Assembly: GCA_027117675.1 (NCBI GenBank)
Contig: JAJAYM010000223.1
Location: 1-17,954, forward strand
Length of the DNA stretch: 17,954 nucleotides
Source: Actinomycetes bacterium
GTDB taxonomy: Bacteria > Actinomycetota > Actinomycetes > JAHEKZ01
Direction of reading: 5' to 3'
Shown here: positions 1 through 7,603 of the stretch, piece by piece
How positions within the stretch are numbered: the stretch's first letter is position 1
Layout: each line of letters begins with the position of its first letter
Translations under genes and position numbers: made by a program
The notes under the pieces: model-generated
The model's input: only the letters and a program-made list of their open reading frames with translations
Told to the model about the DNA's origin: nothing
Databases searched by the model: none

Positions 1-123
1 CCCGAGTCGGTGCTCACCGAGGGTGGCCACCTGATGCTCGCCAACTGGCTGACGGTGTGCGGCGACACCGGCGCGGTCGCCCGCTCAGCAGGCCTGGCCC
101 CCGTCGTGCCGTCCACCCCCTAA
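1..123 (+). CDS. trpG: Glutamine amidotransferase component of anthranilate/aminodeoxychorismate synthase, C-terminal end (partial)
   Basis: Only the last 40 codons and a TAA stop are in the window; the gene begins upstream. The frame opens with Pro-Glu-Ser followed by VLTEGGHLMLANWL. This is the C-terminal signature of class I glutamine amidotransferases of the TrpG/PabA type, where a His-Pro-Glu triad supplies the catalytic His and Glu. The His lies just outside the window and the Glu is residue 2 here. The subunit hydrolyses glutamine and passes ammonia to the chorismate-binding partner (TrpE or PabB). It is convergent with pknB, the same order as trpG-pknB in mycobacteria, which supports the assignment. 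TrpG and PabA cannot be told apart from this fragment. Confidence 0.8.
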   Translation, partial: PESVLTEGGHLMLANWLTVCGDTGAVARSAGLAPVVPSTP

Positions 124-303
124 ACCCCACAGGGGGGGTGCAACGTCACGTTGCGTTCAAATGACGGAGGGATCGCCGCACCATCAAACGACCGGCCTTC
201 CGCGATCTCATTGATGATGACGGCGTTGACTCCAAATGACGAACGCAACGTGACGTTGCACCCGCTTGGGTGGTGACGTTGCACCCGCTTGGGTGACGCT
301 CGC
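124..303. repeat. Convergent intergenic region with inverted and tandem repeats (probable bidirectional terminator)
   Basis: This gap separates the stops of trpG and pknB. It contains a perfect 23-bp inverted repeat, 136-158 against 241-263, around an 82-bp spacer. Each arm contains a 15-bp dyad, GCAACGTCACGTTGC at 140-154 and GCAACGTGACGTTGC at 245-259. The word CAAATGACG occurs directly repeated at 158-166 and 233-241. A perfect 23-bp tandem duplication covers 250-272 and 273-295. Each unit contains a small hairpin CACCC-GCTT-GGGTG (259-272 and 282-295). The position between two convergent genes suggests transcription termination. A mobile palindromic element is the alternative, but I see no clear target-site duplication. 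Confidence 0.75.
250..295. repeat. Perfect 23-bp tandem duplication (2 copies) next to the pknB stop
   Basis: Units 250-272 and 273-295 are identical, beginning GTGACGTTGCACCC. The second copy ends 8 bp before the pknB stop codon (304-306, minus strand). On the minus strand each unit reads as a CACCC-AAGC-GGGTG mini-hairpin followed by GCAACGTCAC, so pknB mRNA would carry two consecutive hairpins. The first unit overlaps the right arm of the 23-bp inverted repeat. Confidence 0.9.
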
Positions 304-2019
304 TTAGGGGGGATCCCCGTTGCCGTTGCCGTTTCCGTTGTTGGTCTTGGTGTCGGACGGCGTTGGCGTGGCTGTGGTGTCTGACGGTGTCGGTGTTGGC
401 GGCGCTTCGGCGATGGTGATCAGGACGGGGGTACCCAGACGCGCGAAGGTCCCGCCAGCCGGCGATTGGTCGATCACCGTCCCGGCTTGCGCCTCGTCGG
501 TCTCTTGGTAGACCGGCGTCACGTTGAAACCGGCAGTCTCAAGTTCGGTCGTTGCTGATGCCTCGCTGGCGCCCAGGACCTCTGGCACCTGAACCTCACC
601 GGTACTTACGAACAGCACGACTGTGTCACCAACGTCAGCTAACGTTCCCGCGGCCGGATCGGTTTCGATCACGGTGTCGGCAGCCGTATCGGAGTCGACT
701 TGCTCGATGTCGACCAGCAACCCCTCCTGCTGCACTCGATCGATTGCGGTCTGTTGCGACTGCCCGACGACGTTAGGCACCTTGACCTGTTCGGGACCAG
801 CGGAAACCACGAGTGTCACCGTTGAGCCCTTAGCGGCCTCGGTGTCGCCGATCGGGTCCTGGGTCAGAACCGTGTTCTCCCTTTCGTCGCTGGTCTGAGG
901 AGTTTCCACCTGCGTCACGAAGCCGTCATCGGTCAGCGTCGCCTGGGCCTTCGGCAGCCGGTCGCCCACGACATTGGGGACAGCGACCTGCGTGGTCTCA
1001 CCACCGAGAAGGGCCCACGCTCCAAAGCCGAGCAGCGCCAGCGCGAGCACAACGCCGATCACCAACGCGACATACCCGCCCTTGCGACTCTTCTCCTCCT
1101 CGACGGGGTCAGTGATCGCGGTCAGCGGCTGCGTCATCGGCTCGGCCATCACCGGCGGCGCAATCACGGTGGCCCCTTGCAGCGCCCGGTTGATATCGGC
1201 TCGCATCTCGGCAGCCGACTGGTACCGGTTGGCCGGGTTCTTGGCGAGCGCCTTCATCACGATGGCGTCCGCCTCGCCACCGATGTCTGGTGTCAGCGTC
1301 GACGGCGGGACAGGGTTCTCGCGCACATGCTGGTAAGCCACCGCCACCGGAGACTCACCCTGGAACGGCGGACGCCCCGTGAGCAGCTCATACAGAAGGC
1401 AGCCGGTCGAGTAGACGTCGGAACGGGCATCAACCGTCTCTCCCCGGGCTTGCTCCGGCGAGAGGTACTGCGCCGTGCCCAGCACGTTGGCCGTCTGCGT
1501 CATGGTCGCGCCGCTGTCGGCGACGGCGCGAGCGATGCCGAAGTCCATCACCTTGACGTCACCGTTGGTTGCCAGCATGACGTTCGCAGGCTTGATGTCG
1601 CGGTGAATGATGCCTTGGCGGTGGCTGTACTCAAGTGCATTGAGGACGCCAGCGGTGATCTCCAGCGCGCGGTTCGGCATCAGCCGCTGGCCTTCGCGCA
1701 AGAGTTCGCGCAGCGTTTGGCCCTCGACATACTCCATGACGATGTAAGGGACGGGGACGCCGTCGAGCTCGTCTTCACCGGTGTCGTACACGGCGACAAC
1801 GGACGGGGCGTTCAGCGATGCAGCTGACTGTGCCTCGCGGCGGAAGCGCGCCTGGAACGTCGCGTCGCGCGCGAGGTCAGTGCGGAGCATCTTGACGGCC
1901 ACCGCTCGCCCGAGCCGGAGGTCCATCGCCTTGCGCACGTCCGCCATGCCGCCGTGGCCGAGCAACTCGCCAAGCTCGTACCGCCCGTCGAGCGTGCCGT
2001 TGGTCCTGTCGCCGCTCAC
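304..2019 (-). CDS. pknB: Transmembrane Ser/Thr protein kinase with three PASTA domains (PknB)
   Basis: This 571-aa membrane kinase phosphorylates cell-division and wall-synthesis proteins and senses muropeptides or lipid II through its external PASTA domains. The N-terminal kinase domain (about 14-275) shows the Gly-rich loop GHGGMADV (21-28), Lys43 in AVKML, HRDIKPAN (139-146, Asp141), DFG (159-161) and the activation segment TQTANVLGTAQYLSPE. In that segment Thr174 and Thr176 match the autophosphorylated pair of mycobacterial PknB. A juxtamembrane linker leads to one TM helix (about 315-337), then three PASTA repeats (about 345-407, 412-474, 476-537), then a Thr/Pro/Ser tail ending in an Asn-Gly repeat. 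The start is GTG at 2019, overlapping the pbpA stop by 4 nt (GTGA), with a GGAGG box about 10 nt upstream. Mycobacterial PknB has four PASTA domains; only three are visible here. Confidence 0.97.
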   Translation of the reverse strand: MSGDRTNGTLDGRYELGELLGHGGMADVRKAMDLRLGRAVAVKMLRTDLARDATFQARFRREAQSAASLNAPSVVAVYDTGEDELDGVPVPYIVMEYVEGQTLRELLREGQRLMPNRALEITAGVLNALEYSHRQGIIHRDIKPANVMLATNGDVKVMDFGIARAVADSGATMTQTANVLGTAQYLSPEQARGETVDARSDVYSTGCLLYELLTGRPPFQGESPVAVAYQHVRENPVPPSTLTPDIGGEADAIVMKALAKNPANRYQSAAEMRADINRALQGATVIAPPVMAEPMTQPLTAITDPVEEEKSRKGGYVALVIGVVLALALLGFGAWALLGGETTQVAVPNVVGDRLPKAQATLTDDGFVTQVETPQTSDERENTVLTQDPIGDTEAAKGSTVTLVVSAGPEQVKVPNVVGQSQQTAIDRVQQEGLLVDIEQVDSDTAADTVIETDPAAGTLADVGDTVVLFVSTGEVQVPEVLGASEASATTELETAGFNVTPVYQETDEAQAGTVIDQSPAGGTFARLGTPVLITIAEAPPTPTPSDTTATPTPSDTKTNNGNGNGNGDPP

Positions 2020-3455
2020 TGCAGCACCGCCTCCATCACTTCTCGTGCGATGGGTCCAGCCACCGCTCCACCCGTTGCGTCATCGCCAAGAATGCCGCCG
2101 TTCTCAACGATCACCGCCACCGCCACCTGCGGATCCTCCGCAGGCGCGAAGGCCATGAACCAAACATGTGGCAGACGGTTGCCGTCCTGAGCGGTGCCGG
2201 TCTTGCCGCCCACACTGACCCCGGGGATGGTGGCGCTGCCCCCGGTGCCTTTCGAGACCACTGTGACCATCATGTCGCGAAGCTCGGCCGCCACCTCCGG
2301 CGACACGGCCCTCGACAGTGCTTCGGGTTCGGTGATGGACAGGGCCGACAGGTCGGGCGCTCGCTCCTCGGCGACCAGATAGGGCGACATCACCACTCCA
2401 TCATTGGCTACGCCGGCTCCCACCATCGCCATCTGCATCGCCGTTGCCCTGACGTCGTACTGGCCGATCGCACTCTGCGCGGTTTGTGGGGCGTTGAGGT
2501 CATCGGGATAAATGCTGGGGACGACGTCGAGCGGGACGTCCAGCCGCTCGTTGAACCCGAACTTCTCAGCCTGAGACCGCAGGGCGTCGGCACCGAGGTC
2601 GAGACCGATCTTTGCGAAGGCGGTGTTGCAGGACAGGGCCAACGCCTCAGTCAGGGTCACCTCGCCGTCGAGACAGGGCGCGTCGTCGAAGTTGCTGATC
2701 GTGGCCGACGTATCGGGCAGATTGAGGACCGCGGGGCCAGGGATGTCAGTCCCAGGGGTGTACTCCCCGCTGCTGAGCGCCGCGGCCGAGACCACCACCT
2801 TGAACAGTGACCCCGGTGGGTAAACCTGCTGGATCGATCGGTTGAGCAACGGGCTACCGGGGTCTTTGCGCAGCCTCTCGTAGTTCTCGCTGACCTCGGT
2901 GGGGTCGTGCGACGCCAACAGGTTCGGGTCGAACGACGGCGTCGAGGCCAAGGCAAGAATCGCACCGGTCTGCGGATCGAGCGCAACCACCGCCCCCTCC
3001 TGGCCGTTCAGGCCATCGACGGCGGCGCGCTGCGCGTCCGCATCGAGCGTCAGGACAACGGTGCCGCCCTGTTGCTGTTGTCCGGAGAAGAGCGTGGTCA
3101 GTCGGTCGACGAAGAGGCGGTCGTCCGAACCGGCGAGCAGATCGTTCTGTGTTCGTTCGATGCCGGTCGCTCCGTAGACGGAGTAATAGCCGGTGGCCGG
3201 TGCATACGTCTCGCCATCGCTATAGACGCGCAAGTAGCGGAGCCGCTCGTCCGTGGGCACCGAATTGGCGACTTCCCTGCGACCAACCAGAATCGAGCCA
3301 CGCTGTTGGTCGTACTCATCGATGATCTGACGCCTGTTGCCATCTCGCGCCCTCAGCTCATCGTTCTGGATGACCGCGAGCACATTGGCGTTGACCATCA
3401 GCGCGAGGATGAGCAAGCCCAGGGCGACGGCGGTTCGGCGAATGGTGGCGTTCAC
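2016..3455 (-). CDS. pbpA: Class B penicillin-binding protein (peptidoglycan D,D-transpeptidase, PbpA type)
   Basis: This 479-aa inner-membrane transpeptidase cross-links peptidoglycan made by its SEDS partner RodA, encoded just upstream. A single N-terminal TM/signal anchor spans about 7-29, and a short dimerisation/pedestal region follows. The transpeptidase domain begins near 150 (EGAVVALDPQTGAILA). The three active-site motifs are present: S216-L-F-K219 (catalytic Ser216), S275-C-N, and K418-T-G. It is close in size to mycobacterial PbpA and lacks an N-terminal glycosyltransferase domain, as expected for class B. The start is GTG at 3455, overlapping the rodA stop by 4 nt (GTGA), and its own stop overlaps pknB in the same way. 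This points to translational coupling. Confidence 0.96.
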   Translation of the reverse strand: MNATIRRTAVALGLLILALMVNANVLAVIQNDELRARDGNRRQIIDEYDQQRGSILVGRREVANSVPTDERLRYLRVYSDGETYAPATGYYSVYGATGIERTQNDLLAGSDDRLFVDRLTTLFSGQQQQGGTVVLTLDADAQRAAVDGLNGQEGAVVALDPQTGAILALASTPSFDPNLLASHDPTEVSENYERLRKDPGSPLLNRSIQQVYPPGSLFKVVVSAAALSSGEYTPGTDIPGPAVLNLPDTSATISNFDDAPCLDGEVTLTEALALSCNTAFAKIGLDLGADALRSQAEKFGFNERLDVPLDVVPSIYPDDLNAPQTAQSAIGQYDVRATAMQMAMVGAGVANDGVVMSPYLVAEERAPDLSALSITEPEALSRAVSPEVAAELRDMMVTVVSKGTGGSATIPGVSVGGKTGTAQDGNRLPHVWFMAFAPAEDPQVAVAVIVENGGILGDDATGGAVAGPIAREVMEAVLQ

Positions 3456-4831
3456 GCGGCCACCTCGCGGCGTGCAGCCTCAGGCGGTCGGCGGGCGGCA
3501 TCACTGACGCGTAGCAGCAGCGCGACGAGGGCCCAGTTAGCGATCAGCGATGACCCTCCGTAGGACAGGAACGGTGTGGTCAGGCCGGTCAGCGGGATGA
3601 GCTTCATCACGCCGCCGACGACGACGAACACCTGGATTCCCACGGCGGTCGACAGGCCAGCGGCGAGCAGCTTGCCGAACGCGTCGCGGCAAGCGACGGC
3701 AGTGCGCATTCCGCGTTCGATGATGATCGCGTAGAGGACCAGCAGGGCCATGACGCCGGTGAGCCCCAGTTCTTCACCGAACGCAGCCATGATGAAGTCG
3801 GTCTTGGCGAACGGCACGAAGTCGGGGTGGCCCTGGCCGAGCCCGACGCCGAGGACGCCGCCGCTGGCGAAACCGTAGAGGCTCTGGGCAATCTGGAAGC
3901 CGTCGCCGGACTCGTCGGCGAACGGATCGAGCCAGATGCCGACGCGTAGTTGGACATGGTCGAAGAGCTGGTACGCCACGAAGGCCCCGCCGGCGAACAG
4001 CAGGCCACCGATGAAGATCCATGAACGGCGCTCGGTGGCGATATAAAGCATCGCGACGAAGAGGCCGAAGAAAAGCAATGAGGTTCCCAAGTCACGCTGA
4101 AAGACCAGGACGGCCAACGATGCTGCCCACGCGACCAGGATCGGGCCGAGGTCGCGGCCGCGCGGCAGGTCGATGCCCATGACGCGGCTGCGCGCCAAGG
4201 CGAGTACGTCGCGCTTGAGCACCAGGTACCCGGCAAAGAAGATGATGAGGACGATCTTGGCGATCTCGGCCGGCTGAAAGCTGAACGAACGGCCGCCGAG
4301 ACTGAGCTGGATCCAGATCCGGGCGCCGTTGATCTCGGTGCCGATGAAGGGAAGAAGGGGAAGCACGAGAAGCAGCAGACCAACGAGCATCGCTGTATAC
4401 GTGTAGCGCTGAAGCACCCGGTGGTCGCGGACGAGCAACATCACGGCGACGAACAAGCCAACGCCGAGGACGAACCAGCCGAGCTGAGCGACGTAGTCTG
4501 GGTCGGGCGGGCTAGGGTCTTCGGCGAGGTCCAGCCGGTGGATCATCGCGAGCCCGAGCCCGTTGAGCAGCGACACTGCGGGCAGCAGAATCGGATCGGC
4601 GTACGGCGCCAACCAGCGCAGGCTGCCGTGGGCGATCACCAATCCGACGCCGAAGACAATCGCGAAGGTGGTGAAGTCGGTGCTCAGTTCGTCGAGGACA
4701 ACGAGGTCGACCTGGGCGAACGCGGCGAGCGCGATTCCGTAGGCAAAGAACAACAGGGCGAGCTCGGTGCCGCGGCGGTTCTTGGGTGCGCGGGTGCTCA
4801 CAGCGGCCGGAATGGCCGCGGTCGTACTCAC
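3452..4831 (-). CDS. rodA: SEDS-family peptidoglycan glycosyltransferase (RodA/FtsW)
   Basis: This is a polytopic membrane enzyme that polymerises lipid II into glycan strands, working with PbpA. From the GTG start at 4831 the protein has 459 aa and about ten hydrophobic segments. Family motifs are visible: the NGARxW segment near 168-173, FQPAE near 185-189, the FQRDLG motif with the catalytic-type Asp at about 247, and the C-terminal GLTTPFLSYGGSS. The frame is open to an ATG at 4873, but that would overlap pstP by 46 nt. GTG at 4831 makes a 4-nt GTGA overlap with the pstP stop, as at the next two gene junctions, and has a GGAG box a few nt upstream, so I chose it. Gene position next to pbpA and pknB favours RodA over the division-specific FtsW. 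Confidence 0.93.
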   Translation of the reverse strand: MSTTAAIPAAVSTRAPKNRRGTELALLFFAYGIALAAFAQVDLVVLDELSTDFTTFAIVFGVGLVIAHGSLRWLAPYADPILLPAVSLLNGLGLAMIHRLDLAEDPSPPDPDYVAQLGWFVLGVGLFVAVMLLVRDHRVLQRYTYTAMLVGLLLLVLPLLPFIGTEINGARIWIQLSLGGRSFSFQPAEIAKIVLIIFFAGYLVLKRDVLALARSRVMGIDLPRGRDLGPILVAWAASLAVLVFQRDLGTSLLFFGLFVAMLYIATERRSWIFIGGLLFAGGAFVAYQLFDHVQLRVGIWLDPFADESGDGFQIAQSLYGFASGGVLGVGLGQGHPDFVPFAKTDFIMAAFGEELGLTGVMALLVLYAIIIERGMRTAVACRDAFGKLLAAGLSTAVGIQVFVVVGGVMKLIPLTGLTTPFLSYGGSSLIANWALVALLLRVSDAARRPPEAARREVAA

Positions 4832-6072
4832 GGCGTCTCCGGACAGCCGGCTGGCGGGTTCTTGTCTGCACAACGCACCGCCTGTTCGGCCAGCCGTTGC
4901 ACGATGTCTCGAGCATCGTCGAGGTTCTGAGCGACGATCGCTCGTGCGACCTGCTCTTGCTCGAACTCTGGCAATTCGTCGACGCCCACGGTCGACGTCT
5001 CGACGAGGCGAGACAGGTCCAGGCCGAACAGTGGGTCGGTCGGGCCGCGGAAAACCGCGACAACCTCACCGGTTGTGCCCGGCGTGGTGGCGACGAAGTA
5101 CTGGCCCTGCGACCACGTGTACCAACCGACCACCGCACCGACCGTGAGCCCGAGCAGTAACATGCCGACCGCCGTCAGCGCGAGCACGCGACGCCGCGAG
5201 CGCCGACTGGGCGCGTCGTCATCGTCGTCGTCGGAGCGAGCAAGCTGGGCGGCGCGTCCGGCGGGTGTGTCGGGCAGCCGCAATCGGCGTGAGTTGCGTT
5301 GGACGCCGACCGCCCCCACCACGAGCGCATCGCCTGGTTCTGGAACGGTCTCATTGTCGACGACGTCTCCGACGATGCAGGTGATGTTGTCTGGACCCCC
5401 CGCACGCAATGCTAGGTCGACGAGTTCGTCGACGGCGTTCTGAGGGTCGTCGTTGGCGAGCAAGCTGGCCGCGATGGTGTCGGCGGAGACGACTCCGGAG
5501 AGGCCGTCACTGCAGAGCAAGATCCGGTCGCCGGCCTTGATCTCGCGGATCGAGAGATCGACTTCGGTCGGGTGCGCACCGTCAAGAACGCGGGTAAGCA
5601 CGTTGCGCTGCGGGTGTGTCGCGGCCTCGTGCTCAGAGAGCCGCCCAGTGTCGATGAGCGACTGAACCAGCGTGTGGTCACGGGTGATTCGCTCCAGCGT
5701 TCCAGATCGCATGAGGTAACCGCGTGAGTCGCCGACGTGCACCAGGCCAAGCCGTCCCTGCGCGCGCGCAACCGCGGTGAGGGTTGTCCCCATGCCGCGC
5801 AGGCGGGGCTCGGCGTCGACGAGACCGCCGAGCTGGTCCTCGATCCGCAGCACGGCATCGGCGAACACCTCGAGCAGGTCACCGCTTGGCTCGTCATCGT
5901 CGAGGGACGCGAGCGCCGCCACCGCAACCGAGCTTGCGACCTCGCCAGCCGCTGCGCCCCCCATGCCGTCGGCGACGACGAGCAGGTGCGGGCTGGCGTA
6001 GCCGCTGTCCTCATTTCCATCGCGCAGGAGCCCGACGTCCGATCGCGCGGCATAGCGCAGAGTCAGCGTCAT
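4828..6072 (-). CDS. pstP: PP2C-family Ser/Thr protein phosphatase, membrane anchored (PstP)
   Basis: This metal-dependent phosphatase (414 aa) removes phosphates placed by PknB-type kinases. The catalytic PP2C domain fills about 1-237. Metal-binding and family motifs are RDGNEDS (17-23), VADGMGG (33-39, Asp35), GDSRGY (114-119), SDG (188-190, Asp189) and GGPDNIT (225-231, Asp228). A basic/acidic linker with six consecutive Asp (281-286) precedes one TM helix (about 296-318). An extracytoplasmic tail of about 95 aa follows, holding two Cys (401, 410). It is about 100 residues shorter than the mycobacterial enzyme, mostly in the tail. ATG at 6072 has an AGGA box upstream and lies 16 nt after the fhaB stop, the only non-overlapping junction in the operon. 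Confidence 0.96.
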   Translation of the reverse strand: MTLTLRYAARSDVGLLRDGNEDSGYASPHLLVVADGMGGAAAGEVASSVAVAALASLDDDEPSGDLLEVFADAVLRIEDQLGGLVDAEPRLRGMGTTLTAVARAQGRLGLVHVGDSRGYLMRSGTLERITRDHTLVQSLIDTGRLSEHEAATHPQRNVLTRVLDGAHPTEVDLSIREIKAGDRILLCSDGLSGVVSADTIAASLLANDDPQNAVDELVDLALRAGGPDNITCIVGDVVDNETVPEPGDALVVGAVGVQRNSRRLRLPDTPAGRAAQLARSDDDDDDAPSRRSRRRVLALTAVGMLLLGLTVGAVVGWYTWSQGQYFVATTPGTTGEVVAVFRGPTDPLFGLDLSRLVETSTVGVDELPEFEQEQVARAIVAQNLDDARDIVQRLAEQAVRCADKNPPAGCPETP

Positions 6073-6088
6073 GGCGCGTCCTGAATGA

Positions 6089-6574
6089 TCACTTGCGCAG
6101 TTCCATGATGGTCTTCCCGATCCGAATGGGAGTACCGAGCGGCACTGTCATCGCGCCGCTGACTCGGGTGCGCTGGACGTAGGTGCCGTTGGTTGAGCCG
6201 AGGTCTTCGATGATCCACCCTGACTCGTGCGGCGAGATGCGCGCGTGGTGGTTCGACGCGTAGTCGTCGTCGATGACGACGGTGCAGGCTGCTGAGCGAC
6301 CGATCGTGATCGGTGTTGTCCCGAGCGTGACCGACGTCCCAGCGAGCGAGCCCTCAAGGACGGTAAGAGTTCGAGCGTTGCCCTTGCGCCCGCCCTTTGG
6401 CTTGGCGGGCTTGCTTGGAGGTGACGCGGCGCGTCCAGCCGGTTTGGGCGTCCGACTGCGCGTGACGCGCGGACCAAAGAGATCCGATCGCATCACTCCG
6501 GCCAAGGTGAGGACGAACGTCCAGAGCAGCACCAAGAATCCGAGCCGCAGGACGGTGAGGGTGAGCTCAGACAT
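6089..6574 (-). CDS. fhaB: Membrane-anchored FHA-domain protein (FhaB/FipA type)
   Basis: This is a phosphothreonine-reading adaptor (161 aa from ATG) that links PknB signalling to the wall and division machinery. An N-terminal TM helix (about 7-28) is followed by a basic Pro/Lys/Arg linker (36-68) and a C-terminal FHA domain (about 69-160). The FHA domain has GRS (92-94), a SNHHARI stretch and GSTNGT (126-131), which are the phosphothreonine-binding loops. ATG at 6574 shares one base with the fhaA stop (TGATG). A GTG immediately before it (6577) is an equally close alternative and would give the 4-nt GTGA overlap seen at other junctions of this operon. The mature protein differs by one residue. 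Confidence 0.94.
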   Translation of the reverse strand: MSELTLTVLRLGFLVLLWTFVLTLAGVMRSDLFGPRVTRSRTPKPAGRAASPPSKPAKPKGGRKGNARTLTVLEGSLAGTSVTLGTTPITIGRSAACTVVIDDDYASNHHARISPHESGWIIEDLGSTNGTYVQRTRVSGAMTVPLGTPIRIGKTIMELRK

Positions 6575-7248
6575 CACGTTTCCTTGGTGCGAAAGACGAT
6601 GCGCGTGCTGCCCAGCGTGATGACGGACCCGTCGCTGAGGTCAGACTGTTCGGCGCGGATGTCGTCGACCAGAGTGCCGTTCGTCGAGCCAAGGTCAACG
6701 ATGCTCGGAGTGGGCCGAAGACGGAGCATGGCGTGCCGCCTCGATGTGCCGGGATCCGCGACCACGACGTCGGCCTCTGTACCGCGTCCGATGATGCTGA
6801 CGTCTTGGGTGAGCGGCACTTGCTGGCCCGCGACGTCGAGCCAGGCACGAGGAAGGTGAAGATCGACGGGGACGTCTCCGGGCGCCGCCTCGCCGAGGAC
6901 GCGAAAGAGGCCCGTCTCGAGCTCGTCATCCCGCTTGATGTCTACCGCGAGCGGGCCGACGAACGCGTACCCCTGCTCACGGGCGGGCTCGCGAACCAGG
7001 TCGGCGTGCTCGCGCGACAGGGCATCTCGGTAAACGGTGAGACGGTCGAAGTCGCTCGGCGCGAGGTCGACGGAGAACGAGTTCGGCACAATCGTGCGGT
7101 CGCGGCCGACGATGGCCGCCCGGTCGTCGCACTCGCGCTGCAGGGCGCTGGCGATCTCGACTGGCTGCACCTCTGACTTGAAGGCCCTGGCGAAGGCACT
7201 GTTGACCATCCGGTCGAGGCGTCGCTCGAAGCGGTCGAGGATGCCCAC
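6574..7248 (-). CDS. fhaA: FHA-domain protein with N-terminal DUF3662 (FhaA), short form
   Basis: This is the first gene of the signalling operon, 224 aa. The N-terminus GILDRFERRLDRMVNSAFARAFKSEVQPVEIA is characteristic of FhaA (DUF3662, about 1-118). The C-terminal FHA domain (about 132-222) has IGRGTEAD (153-160), SRRH (169-172) and GSTNGT (187-192). FhaA binds phosphorylated partners such as MviN/MurJ in mycobacteria. The start is GTG at 7248, with GGAGG 4 nt upstream. The open frame continues to 7446 but would run into the tRNA gene and lose the conserved GILDRFERR start. Mycobacterial FhaA has a long low-complexity region between the two domains (about 527 aa in total); here the domains are joined by only a short linker. 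Confidence 0.95.
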   Translation of the reverse strand: MGILDRFERRLDRMVNSAFARAFKSEVQPVEIASALQRECDDRAAIVGRDRTIVPNSFSVDLAPSDFDRLTVYRDALSREHADLVREPAREQGYAFVGPLAVDIKRDDELETGLFRVLGEAAPGDVPVDLHLPRAWLDVAGQQVPLTQDVSIIGRGTEADVVVADPGTSRRHAMLRLRPTPSIVDLGSTNGTLVDDIRAEQSDLSDGSVITLGSTRIVFRTKET

Positions 7249-7319
7249 CGCACCTCCAAGCATCGTGGCCTTCTGGACGTCGGCCGATCGTCCCCGCGTG
7301 GTTCGCCGGGGGCTCTCTG

Positions 7320-7325
7320 ATCGTA
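7320..7325 (-). promoter_or_regulatory. Candidate -10 box of the fhaA-pknB operon promoter
   Basis: TACGAT on the minus strand fits the TAnnnT consensus of the main actinobacterial sigma factor. Transcription would start near 7312, leaving a leader of about 65 nt before fhaA. No good -35 is visible. The call rests on position in the divergent fhaA/tRNA gap and on one hexamer. Confidence 0.3.
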
Positions 7326-7389
7326 TCGGCGCAGGTCGGGGCCTTCGGCCAGCCGTCGGCGGCGATTCGGGCGAGCCGAGCCCCGGTGG

Positions 7390-7395
7390 TAGCCT
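7390..7395 (+). promoter_or_regulatory. Candidate -10 box of the tRNA-Leu promoter
   Basis: TAGCCT, the same -10 variant as at other genes in this window, ends 21 nt before the tRNA 5' end. A small hairpin GCCCT-GAA-AGGGC (7402-7414) lies between them in the predicted 5' leader. Confidence 0.35.
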
Positions 7396-7416
7396 TTCGG
7401 GGCCCTGAAAGGGCAT

Positions 7417-7503
7417 GCGCGAGTGGCGGAATTGGCAGACGCGCACGGTTCAGGTCCGTGTGTCCGAAAGGGCTTGGGGGTTCAAGTCCCCCCTCGCGCA
7501 CCA
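7417..7503 (+). tRNA. tRNA-Leu (anticodon CAG)
   Basis: The 87-nt gene includes an encoded CCA (7501-7503). The acceptor stem is GCGCGAG (7417-7423) paired with CTCGCGC (7493-7499), with discriminator A7500. The anticodon arm is CACGG-TTCAGGT-CCGTG, placing anticodon CAG at 7451-7453, which reads CUG, a major leucine codon in GC-rich genomes. A long variable arm (GTCC-GAAA-GGGC region) marks a class II tRNA. The T arm is GGGGG-TTCAAGT-CCCCC. A short T run (7509-7513) just after it may serve in termination. The gene is divergent from fhaA. Confidence 0.97.
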
Positions 7504-7591
7504 CCCTGTTTTTATCATTGCCTTAGCTCGCCGGGGGCGGGGCCCCAGTGGGCCTCCGCCATGATGCGAGCCAGACCGCCCCGGCGCCTTC

Positions 7592-7597
7592 TAGGGT
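7592..7597 (+). promoter_or_regulatory. -10 box for a leaderless DUF1622 mRNA
   Basis: TAGGGT is followed by 6 nt and then the ATG at 7604, so transcription should begin at or next to the A of the start codon. There is no Shine-Dalgarno sequence in the gap. No convincing -35 is seen. Confidence 0.55.
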
Positions 7598-7603
7598 GCC
7601 GCC

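Noticed and set aside
161..235. Small ORFs in the spacer of the 23-bp inverted repeat
   Set aside because: The ATG frame at 161 gives only about 17 codons without a ribosome site, and the alternative frame has no start codon.
136..263. Insertion sequence
   Set aside because: There is no transposase, the interior is only 82 bp, and no target-site duplication is visible; kept as a repeat only.
2166..2810. 214-codon open frame antisense to pbpA
   Set aside because: It lies wholly inside a well-supported gene, with Arg/Gly/His-rich sequence and no recognisable motif.
3452..4873. rodA start at ATG 4873
   Set aside because: It would overlap pstP by 46 nt, while GTG 4831 has a ribosome site and the GTGA overlap used at neighbouring junctions.
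7249..7446. N-terminal extension of the FhaA frame
   Set aside because: It enters the tRNA gene, is Arg/Pro-rich, and the conserved FhaA N-terminus with GGAGG starts at 7248.
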